From Nitrospira sp. CG24A (GTDB taxonomy: Bacteria > Nitrospirota > Nitrospiria > Nitrospirales > Nitrospiraceae): 61,114 nt of DNA. The DNA is taken from contig NEWT02000035.1 of assembly GCA_002869925.2 (NCBI GenBank), forward strand, positions 86,571-147,684. The letters are read 5' to 3'. The translations under genes and the position numbers were made by a program. The notes under the pieces are model-generated. The model made no database searches, had not been told where the DNA came from, and was given only the letters and a program-made list of their open reading frames with translations. Shown here piece by piece: positions 20,490 through 27,819 of the stretch (within the stretch, counting starts at the first letter, position 1; the number at the start of each line of letters is the position of its first letter).

Positions 20490-22091
20490 ATGGGGACCAG
20501 AATACAAAGATGGTGGCGCACATGTAGTTATGCCGTCGGCATCGGACTCCTCCTGTCACCTGGACACAGTTGGGGGCTAGAGATCGGCAAAACACCGCGC
20601 GCGGAACGACAGGAAACCATCTCTCTCGCCGACGCCGCCCTTCAAGCGCTAAAGTACAATCTGGACATCAGTATCAGCCGCCAGACTAAGGAAAGCCGGT
20701 TGGCCGACATCACCGTCGAAGAAGCCAAATTCGACCCGACGCTGAGTGTGAACGGCCAATACAACCGAACCGCGACCCCGCTCAACCGGCCTGTGTTCGG
20801 CTTTTCACAGGGACCGCTCAACGACATCCGAATCTTCGACCAGAGGAACCACTCCGTCACACTCGACGCCACGACCAATTTACCGACAGGCGGCAACGTC
20901 GACCTGAACTATAGCCCCGCTCGAAATAATGTCTCCGGCACGCAAGGGTGTTTTGGGCAATCGCCTAGCACTCCAGGATGTAGCAGCTTCGGATCTTTCT
21001 TGTTCAATCCGTCCTACACCGGTGGCCTCTCGCTCACCCTCACGCACCCGCTCCTCCGCAACGCCGGCATCGACATCACCAAGACCTTCATCCGCGTCGC
21101 GCAGAATAATGCCGTCGTGGAAGAACATGTGTTTCGCGATCGTGTCCTCAACGTCCTGGCCACGGTAGAACAAACCTATTGGGAAGTGGTCTTCGCCAAT
21201 GAGAACCTGAAAGTCGCCGAAGCCGCCTTGAAAGCGGCGCAGGAACTCTTGGCCAGCAACCGCGCGAAGGCCAAGGCCGGTATTATGTCGATCGTCGATG
21301 TGTTGCAAGCTGAAGCGGCCGTCGCGTCACGGGTCGAGCAGGTATTGGTCGCTGAGAAAACGATTCGAGACCAGGAAGATCAGCTGCGCAGATTGCTCAA
21401 TCCTGGTGAAGAGGATCTGCGTCAAGACGTGCACTTGATCCCACTCGACCAGCCGGTCGTGGCCCTCGAACCCCTCAGCCTGCAAGAAGCCATCGACACG
21501 GCCATCGAGCAGCGGCCGGAAATCGTCCAAGCAAAGAAGAATATGGAGACCAGCGATCTCAATACCAAGTTCGCCAAAAATCAGATTCTCCCGAATCTTT
21601 CGTTCCAAGGGACGATGGGCATGGCAGGACTGGGGCGAGATTACGGCGATTCGGTGAACCGGAACTTCAGCGGCGATTTCTACAATTACGGCGCGGGCCT
21701 TGTCTTAAGCTATCCCCTCGGCAACCGCTCTGCCTGGAGCACCTATAATAAGCGGCAGCTGGAGGAGAAGAACGCCGAAGCCTCGCTCGTAAATGTGCGG
21801 CAGCTCATCATCGTGGGTGTGCGCGAAGCCGTCCGGCGTGTCCAGACGGATTTTAAGCGCATTGAAACCACTCGATCCGCCAGAATCATGGCCGAGAAGC
21901 AGTTGCAGGCGGAGCAAGAACGCCTGAAAGTGGGGCTCAGCACCACACGCTTCGTTCTTGATTTCCAACGCGACCTGGCGACGGCCCAAGGCAACGAGTT
22001 GCGCGCCACCGTCGATTACAACAAATCACTCTCCAACCTCGCGCGGCACAAGGCCACAACACTCGACCGCTATAATCTCCAACTCAACTAG
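20490..22091 (+). CDS. TolC-family outer membrane efflux protein
   Basis: A 533-residue outer-membrane channel protein. A signal peptide (about 6-30) leads into two OEP repeats: the first with ISLADAALQALKYNLDIS and the long helix EQTYWEVVFANENLKVAE; the second with LSLQEAIDTAIEQRPEIVQAKKNM and later helices (VREAVRRVQTDFKRIETT). Expected to form a trimeric barrel and periplasmic tunnel for tripartite export. The ATG at 20490 has the strong GGGGAGGGG site; the TTG-started frame at 20463 does not. No pump or adaptor gene is adjacent, so the partner is unknown. Confidence 0.92.
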   Translation: MGTRIQRWWRTCSYAVGIGLLLSPGHSWGLEIGKTPRAERQETISLADAALQALKYNLDISISRQTKESRLADITVEEAKFDPTLSVNGQYNRTATPLNRPVFGFSQGPLNDIRIFDQRNHSVTLDATTNLPTGGNVDLNYSPARNNVSGTQGCFGQSPSTPGCSSFGSFLFNPSYTGGLSLTLTHPLLRNAGIDITKTFIRVAQNNAVVEEHVFRDRVLNVLATVEQTYWEVVFANENLKVAEAALKAAQELLASNRAKAKAGIMSIVDVLQAEAAVASRVEQVLVAEKTIRDQEDQLRRLLNPGEEDLRQDVHLIPLDQPVVALEPLSLQEAIDTAIEQRPEIVQAKKNMETSDLNTKFAKNQILPNLSFQGTMGMAGLGRDYGDSVNRNFSGDFYNYGAGLVLSYPLGNRSAWSTYNKRQLEEKNAEASLVNVRQLIIVGVREAVRRVQTDFKRIETTRSARIMAEKQLQAEQERLKVGLSTTRFVLDFQRDLATAQGNELRATVDYNKSLSNLARHKATTLDRYNLQLN

Positions 22092-22093
22092 CC

Positions 22094-22306
22094 TGCATTA
22101 TTCATGACGCTTCTGCTACAAACGTGGATACGCGGCTGTGCCAGGCAGTCTCGCCGTTCAGCCCTTCGACATACTGCACGAGTATGCCTCAGGACCTCAT
22201 GGCTCCAAGTACCCGTCTCGCTTCGCGTCTGCACACGTTCGTCCCTCGACTGGGTTCGGGACCCTGAGCAAGTCGAAGGGCGACGAACCTTCATGAATAA
22301 TGAGGG
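22094..22306. repeat. MITE-like element with terminal inverted repeats
   Basis: GCATTATTCATGA at the left end (22094-22106) is mirrored by TTCATGAATAATG at the right end (about 22291-22303). Inside is a second nested pair CCCTTCGAC and GTCGAAGGG. The roughly 210-bp unit carries no supported gene and sits between the TolC and CPBP-like genes. Confidence 0.5.
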
Positions 22307-22315
22307 CTGACCTGC

Positions 22316-23029
22316 ATGACAGCGCCTGAGTCTGGTCCGCACGTGATACCGACTCAGGCCAAAGAATGGGGAGCAGCCCTCGCGCTGCTCCCCATCACCG
22401 CGACGCTAGGCTTCTACGGCCTTCCCACCTCACTTCAAGAACAGACGCTGGTGCTGTTCGCCCCACAGATCGTCGCCTACCTCGCCTTCGGCTTATGGGC
22501 CACGCGCAACTGCAACATCGCATCTCGGCTAGGGCTGGAGAAAGGGAACGTCCGGAGTGGCCTACCCTGGGGGCTTATAACAGGACTGCTGCTCGGCTGC
22601 CTGAATACGATCGTAATTCTTTCCGTCTATCCATATTTAGGCTATGACATCAATTTCCTCAAGGCCACGCCACATGGCCGACTCCCCTTCTTGGTCATGG
22701 TCCCCTGGTTCATTTGTGCCATCGCCTTCTTTGTGGAGCTGAACTTTCGGGGATTTCTCCTGGGCCGGCTGGCTGCACTCGAGTCGGGGCTGTGGAGATC
22801 CGGCATGGTCCAGCGCTTCTCGCCCCTGGCCATCATTGCCAGTACTCTGATATTTGCTTTCGATCCCTTCATGGTGAATACTTTTCAGGACCTCCACTGG
22901 ATCGCCGTCTGGGACGGGCTGATCTGGGGAATCATCTGGCTACGCACACGCAATCTCTCCATCACGATCGTCGCGCATGCCGTTGAAGTCATCGTGATGT
23001 ACAGCTCAGTGAAATTCGCATTGTCATAG
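22316..23029 (+). CDS. CPBP-like intramembrane protein
   Basis: A 237-residue polytopic membrane protein with about seven helices, resembling the CPBP (Rce1/CAAX) family. The usual motif 1 (EExxxR) reads VELNFRG, so only one of the paired glutamates remains. A later histidine (TIVAHAVEVIV) could be a metal ligand. Activity is therefore doubtful. The ATG is just after the repeat element at 22094-22306, and another membrane-protein gene follows 33 bp later, suggesting a two-gene unit. Confidence 0.65.
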   Translation: MTAPESGPHVIPTQAKEWGAALALLPITATLGFYGLPTSLQEQTLVLFAPQIVAYLAFGLWATRNCNIASRLGLEKGNVRSGLPWGLITGLLLGCLNTIVILSVYPYLGYDINFLKATPHGRLPFLVMVPWFICAIAFFVELNFRGFLLGRLAALESGLWRSGMVQRFSPLAIIASTLIFAFDPFMVNTFQDLHWIAVWDGLIWGIIWLRTRNLSITIVAHAVEVIVMYSSVKFALS

Positions 23030-23062
23030 AAAAAGCGATCTCTCTCAACAAGGAGCAACGCG

Positions 23063-23401
23063 ATGGGTGAATTCGGTAAGTATGTGCTCTATTTCCTGCT
23101 CGGTGGAACCATCGTCAGTGTCTCCACCTACCTCGGGTCGCAAGGCAAATCGTTCCTTGCCGCCTTTGCCAGCACCTTTCCCGCCATTACCGGCGCCACG
23201 TTCATCCTGATCTATCTGAACGGCGGTAATGAGGCAATCGTCAGCTACGCAAAGAACTTGTTGTGGTTCGTCCCACCCTGGGTCGTCTACGTCATCACCA
23301 TGATTCTGGCCGTTCCGCAAGTTGGATTTTGGCCTGCCATGATCGGCTCAGTCGTGCTCTATCTAGGCTGCGTGGGGGCCGTGAAGATGATGATTCGGTA
23401 G
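23063..23401 (+). CDS. Small polytopic membrane protein
   Basis: A 112-residue protein with four predicted membrane helices and no long loops. Length and layout recall the GlpM/DUF3147 type of small membrane proteins, but similarity is judged only by eye. It has an AAGGAGCAACGCG site before the ATG and follows the CPBP-like gene closely. No function can be assigned. Confidence 0.6.
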   Translation: MGEFGKYVLYFLLGGTIVSVSTYLGSQGKSFLAAFASTFPAITGATFILIYLNGGNEAIVSYAKNLLWFVPPWVVYVITMILAVPQVGFWPAMIGSVVLYLGCVGAVKMMIR

Positions 23402-24060
23402 CGGCAGCTCAGATGTCAAATCCCCGCAGTTGGGTGGGTCGTCAACCGAGGAGAACCGGTCGTTGCGCGCATGAGGGGATGCGGCAAACTAGGCGGTGCG
23501 ACGTAACGCTCGGATCGTGGGTAGGGTCCGAAGGGTTTTTCCCACTTTATGCTCTGCGCACTTCACTTCGTAAAGTGTCTGCAGATTCATCCAGAACTGT
23601 GCGCTCGTGCCGAAGAAGTGTGCGAGCCGAATGGCGGTATCCCCGGAGATCGCACGACACCCGAGCTAGAGTTCTCACCCGCACAACCCTGAGCGTGCCG
23701 AGACACGCTCTTGTTCCTGGTGTGCACATTCCTATCATGCACGTTCTGTGAGCAGGAGGACGACCAGACTACCCTTCCCATCCTGCTCAGGCCGCGTGTT
23801 GCGCGAGCAAGGAAATCGTCCCAGCTACCCCGAGGATCTTCTTCTCCCGCAGGAGGCTCAAAATGCTTGTCAGCAAGGCCGCAGCGAGTGAAGGGCCGAG
23901 GAGGTACAAACCGCACTTCGGGAGGGCCGTTCGCCCATATCACTGATCTTGGCGAACGGGAAAAACCCCTCCAGTGCTTCCGATCTCCGGGAAACTCCTC
24001 CTCAGCGTTGAGGATCTGAACGATGCGAGAACGATGCTGGCGGGCATTTTCAGCCTCCTG
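23402..24060. repeat. Gene-free region of rearranged hairpin-repeat pieces
   Basis: This 659-bp stretch contains pieces of the dispersed element in scrambled form: ATGCACGTTCTGTGAGCAGG near 23735, GCGCGAGCAAGGAAATCGTCCC near 23810, CAGCAAGGCCGCAGCGAGTG near 23873, and the right end (GATGCGAGAACGATGCTGG with CAGCCTCCTGCT) at 24020-24062. The open frames here look like repeat by-products. Several copies may have inserted into one another. Confidence 0.55.
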
Positions 24061-24387
24061 CTACTCCACGACGACAGCCGTCCCGTTGGCGCTGACCATC
24101 AACATGCTGCTATTGGTGCCGATCGTTTCATAATCGATGTCGATGTCGATACCGACGATCGCATTGGCGCCCAAGTTCTTGGCCTGCTCCTGCATTTCTT
24201 CAAGTGCAATATTCTTCGCCTTCCGGAGTTCCTTTTCATAGCCCGCCGAACGCCCCCCGACAATATCCCGGATCGACGCGAAAAAATCCCGAAAGATATT
24301 CGCGCCAAGGATGGCATCGCCTGATACCAGCCCCAGATGCTTCACCGTTTTCTTTCCCTCGATATTGTTGGTCGTTGACAGAATCAT
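24061..24387 (-). CDS. YbjQ/UPF0145 family protein
   Basis: A 108-residue protein of the YbjQ family, thought to form a pentameric beta-alpha assembly sometimes called a heavy-metal-binding domain. Family features: [22 protein letters not shown] at the start, [22 protein letters not shown] in the middle and [22 protein letters not shown] at the end. The ATG is preceded by GAGGAGGACGC. Its start overlaps the stop of the avd-like remnant (ATGA), so it is read through from that unit. The function is not established. Confidence 0.85.
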   Translation of the reverse strand: MILSTTNNIEGKKTVKHLGLVSGDAILGANIFRDFFASIRDIVGGRSAGYEKELRKAKNIALEEMQEQAKNLGANAIVGIDIDIDYETIGTNSSMLMVSANGTAVVVE

Positions 24388-24563
24388 GCGTCCTCCTCGT
24401 TTAGCGTCCCGATCCTCTCACCCATTAAGAACAATCGCCAAGCCTTTTTCTGAATCCCCCTTCCAGAAAATCGGCGCACGCGTGGGAATTTGTCCAGCTG
24501 CGGAATCAGCCAGAGGAGCAACTCATGGCACGTTTGCACAGCCTGGGTCACGCTGGGCATCAT
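24384..24563 (-). pseudogene. Truncated avd-like four-helix-bundle gene
   Basis: The 59-residue product opens MMPSVTQAVQTCHELLLWL and continues with IPQLDKFPRVRRF, the start of Avd/four-helix-bundle proteins that accompany reverse transcriptases in diversity-generating retroelements. Normal members have about 115-125 residues; here helix 1 is followed by an unrelated 13-residue stretch, then MGERI (family: LGERI), then a stop overlapping the YbjQ start. A ribosome site GGGAG remains before the ATG. It lies 85 bp downstream of the TIR-nSTAND-FGE gene, the normal place for avd after a target gene. The family call is by recognition of the N-terminal motif. Confidence 0.6.
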
Positions 24564-24648
24564 GATCCACTCCCTTCCTACTGCCACCCTGTAAACATCT
24601 CACCCCACCGAGCAAGATGCACAGGGTCAAAGAGTAAAGGGTGCAGGG

Positions 24649-27207
24649 TTAGGGAATGTCCTGGGCAAGACGAAAGCCGTGGACGTTGGTCCTGATGTCG
24701 ACATTGATCAAGAACCGAAACGATGCACGCAGCATTTCCGGTTTGTTGAGAAAGGAGCCGCCCCGAGACACGCGGAAGTTACACTCTTCACCAATTTTTG
24801 AAGCACAATCTTGCACCATCTCCCACACATTTCCACTCATGTCATACAGACCAAGACCGTTCGGTTTTTTACTTCCGACAGGCATCGGCAGATTTCCAAT
24901 GTAGACAGCATAATCTTTCAGTTGGTTCTCGTCGGAAGTACCTGCCCACACAGTGTCCTTTCCTCCGTTCCTCGCCGCATACTCCCACTCAGATTCGGTC
25001 GGCAGTCGATATCGCTTGCCAGTCGCTCTTGACAACCACTTGGCATAGCCGATGGCATCTTCCCACATGACATTGGTCGCGGGTCGCCTGTCACCACCCA
25101 ATGTTCTATTGACTGGTAATCGACCACCAGTCAATTCCACATACCGATTGTACTCGTCGAAGGTGACTTCATATTTTCCAATCTTAAACCGGTTGACAGT
25201 GACTTTGCGCAATGGGTTATTGGGCCAGGTAATCCTATCACCTTGCAGGAAATCCCCTCCGGGAATCTCCACCATCTCCGGCTCTAACACTGAGACAAGA
25301 TGCAGCTGAGCCTGAACAATGGATACGGCATATTTGACCGTCACTCCCTCCTTCCACACCCATGCAAGTGGCCCACCAATCACCATGAGCACTAGCCCAA
25401 CGATTGTGGCAGTGGCAATGCGGTCCCTGATCTTCCGATTCTTGCTGGCCGTGACAAACTCGCGTTCCACGGGCAAAAGGTCGTCTGGCTTTTTCTTCAA
25501 CCAATCCAATGCTTCGGTCAGCGGAAGTCCGCGGAGAAGGAGGTCCCAGCTTCGTTTACTCTCTTCATACTGCTTGATCGACGCGCCGAGGCGCTGTTGC
25601 CAGGATAGGAATCGACGATCTGCAGCAACCCAGTCTCTGAGTTGCTGCCAATGACGGATCAAGGCCTCATGGGATACCTCGATCGTTTCCTCCGCACTGC
25701 TGGCGAGCTGAGAGGTCACCAACAAGCGCTCGTCAGCGAGGGTTTTTACAAGGCTTCGCAGTCCCTCTCCCATTTCCGCGAACGTCGCCCGCCGTCTGGT
25801 GTCCGCCTCGCCCTCACCCGGACGCACGAGGCGCAAGAAGATCCGCTGTATCTTTCGTCGGTCCTCTTCGCTGAACTTCTCATACAGCGATTCCGCTTTC
25901 TTCGCGATCGCTCCCTCCAGCTGACCAATGGCCTTGTAGGCCTCGTGATGGAGTTCACCGCCACGGCGGTGCTCCCAGAGCTGACGCAGCACGAATTCGA
26001 GCAAGGGCAAATGGCCCGGTTCGTCGCCGGTCTGTTCCAGAATCAGGGCCACCAGGCCCGCTTCAAACGTAAGGCCAACCTGCCGCGCCGGCTCTTCGAT
26101 CGCGAGACGCAATTCGTCCCGCTTCATTGGACCAAGATTCACCTGAGCCCCCTGCATACGATCTGACAGCGGCCGATAGTCGGTAATGGCGCGTCCGAAA
26201 AAGTCTCCTCGCAGGGTCAGCACCACGCTCAGCCTTGTTATGGCCGTGGCTTCTAGGACATTGTCGATGAAGCATCGGCGGGCCACTTCGTCCTGACAGA
26301 GCGTGAATAATTCTTCCCACTGATCCACGATGAGCAGCAGGCGTTCTGTGCCAGGTTGCTTCTCAAGCACACGATCCACGACATCGCGCAACTTGACTGT
26401 CCGTTGAATGATCGCCTCGGCCAGCTTGTTCATGTCGATCAACCGGGCAGTTTCGTTCATGTCCGGCTCGATCAGGGGCATGATCACCGCAGCGAGCGCA
26501 TGGATGGGGCGATCGGTAGGGACAACTGTCGCAACCTCCCAGACGCACTCGCGACTCTTGCGCAGCTCCGGCACGAGACCCGCCCTCACGACAGAAGACT
26601 TCCCACTGCCCGAAGCCCCAACGACCGCGACCAGGCTGTGGTCTTGAACGGCACTGACGAGCTGCTTGATGGTCTCTGCGCGACCGAAAAAGAATGGTGC
26701 GTCTTCTTCGCGGAAATAAAGCAGCCCCCTATAGGGACAGATCGTGGCGAGTGTCTCGTGGACCCTGCCTTGCGCATCCGGGCCGGGCGGCTCACCGCGA
26801 ACGGCTCTGACGAGCGTGGTGAGCAGGACGGGATCGTCGACACGAGCGCGTAAATCGACCCAGGTGAGTTGACGCAGAAACCCCAACGGCGGTTCTGCGC
26901 CGGGCAGCAGGACCGGAATGACGGGAAAGGTCTGGCCGCAGCGCTCGGCGGCCACCTGGCGCTCCAGCGCGAGATATTGCTCCCGCTGCTGCCATGGCCC
27001 CATCTCTCCCTGCCCGATGCAGACCGCCACAGCCTTACATTGCGCGATGGCCGACTCAAGCGCCTTCGGCCATGATTGCCCCGGTGTCAGATACCATCGG
27101 TCGAGAAAGACCCTAAGTTTCTGTTCGTGCAATCGTTGCGCGAGCGCCTCCACCTGCGCGTGATCGCGCCAGTGGTAGCTCAGAAATATATCGACATCAG
27201 GAGGCAT
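24649..27207 (-). CDS. TIR-nSTAND-transmembrane-FGE conflict protein
   Basis: An 852-residue four-part protein. Residues 1-135 form a TIR domain (VDIFLSYHWRDHAQ; candidate NADase glutamate E51 in ALESAI). Residues 156-560 form a STAND-type ATPase introduced by CPYRGLLYFREEDAPFFFGR, with Walker A GASGSGKS (197-204) and Walker B LLLIVDQWEE. A membrane helix spans about 597-618. Residues 641-852 are a formylglycine-generating-enzyme-like, C-type-lectin-fold domain (MVEIPGGDFLQGD, YRLPTESEWEYAARNGG, GLYDMSGNVWEM, RVSRGGSF, HGFRLA). This resembles bacterial immune sensors in which the lectin-like end senses, the ATPase switches, and TIR acts as effector. The last 35 residues look like a retroelement variable region (see findings). 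Confidence 0.88.
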   Translation of the reverse strand: MPPDVDIFLSYHWRDHAQVEALAQRLHEQKLRVFLDRWYLTPGQSWPKALESAIAQCKAVAVCIGQGEMGPWQQREQYLALERQVAAERCGQTFPVIPVLLPGAEPPLGFLRQLTWVDLRARVDDPVLLTTLVRAVRGEPPGPDAQGRVHETLATICPYRGLLYFREEDAPFFFGRAETIKQLVSAVQDHSLVAVVGASGSGKSSVVRAGLVPELRKSRECVWEVATVVPTDRPIHALAAVIMPLIEPDMNETARLIDMNKLAEAIIQRTVKLRDVVDRVLEKQPGTERLLLIVDQWEELFTLCQDEVARRCFIDNVLEATAITRLSVVLTLRGDFFGRAITDYRPLSDRMQGAQVNLGPMKRDELRLAIEEPARQVGLTFEAGLVALILEQTGDEPGHLPLLEFVLRQLWEHRRGGELHHEAYKAIGQLEGAIAKKAESLYEKFSEEDRRKIQRIFLRLVRPGEGEADTRRRATFAEMGEGLRSLVKTLADERLLVTSQLASSAEETIEVSHEALIRHWQQLRDWVAADRRFLSWQQRLGASIKQYEESKRSWDLLLRGLPLTEALDWLKKKPDDLLPVEREFVTASKNRKIRDRIATATIVGLVLMVIGGPLAWVWKEGVTVKYAVSIVQAQLHLVSVLEPEMVEIPGGDFLQGDRITWPNNPLRKVTVNRFKIGKYEVTFDEYNRYVELTGGRLPVNRTLGGDRRPATNVMWEDAIGYAKWLSRATGKRYRLPTESEWEYAARNGGKDTVWAGTSDENQLKDYAVYIGNLPMPVGSKKPNGLGLYDMSGNVWEMVQDCASKIGEECNFRVSRGGSFLNKPEMLRASFRFLINVDIRTNVHGFRLAQDIP

Positions 27208-27819
27208 TCGACTTCTGTCTGGTTTGAGCGATGGTCAGCGCGTCACGAAGGCACTCCACAACCATACTCGTTCGGCTCCTGGCCCGAGCCTGGGGGATTC
27301 TACGCTATCGACAGATAAAGGCAAGAACCCGAAGCTCACCAGCAGGTTGTTGACACACTACCTCAGTACATAAACAGCATGGATGCCTAAACGACCCGGC
27401 TCTTCAGAGATCCTCGCAGGCTGTCCAGAAAGGTCGTTCAGCAAGGCCGCAGCGAGCGGACAAAGATGATCCCTCCAAGCTTGCTCGTTCTCTCTTCAGG
27501 GATGGGGGCTGACTGATCTTCCACTGCGCGCAGCTTTCTCACCCACCCAACCCCGAGCGCGCCGAGACGTGCCATTAGCCCATGCGAGGGCCCTGCGATC
27601 TCTTATGCCTCGCTTGGAGGGAGTGGCCGAGGCTGTCCTCGACTGCGCGCATCGAACGAGCACATTCCTATCGTGCGCGTTCTGCGAGCAAGGAGGGCAC
27701 CTGGCCACTCCCTCCTCACCCTTCTGAGGGCGCGCGTTCCGGGAGCACAGGACCAACGTGGGTGTCATTCCATCCCCTCCTCTGTTCCTTCGTTGAACCC
27801 CACGCCGACAGTTGCTACC
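27208..27819. repeat. Gene-free region with hairpin-repeat pieces before uvrA
   Basis: The 612-bp interval between two divergent genes holds pieces of the dispersed element: CAGGCTGTCCAGAAAGG with CAGCAAGGCCGCAGCGAGCG (27417-27460), CACCCACCCAACCCCGAGCG near 27541, and a segment (CACATTCCTATCGTGCGCG near 27661) also present near 23722. An open frame runs upstream from the uvrA ATG but has no family similarity. No clear promoter was found. Confidence 0.5.

Noticed and set aside
24061-27819. A full diversity-generating retroelement
   Set aside because: No reverse transcriptase and no template repeat could be found around the target gene, so only a relic is claimed.
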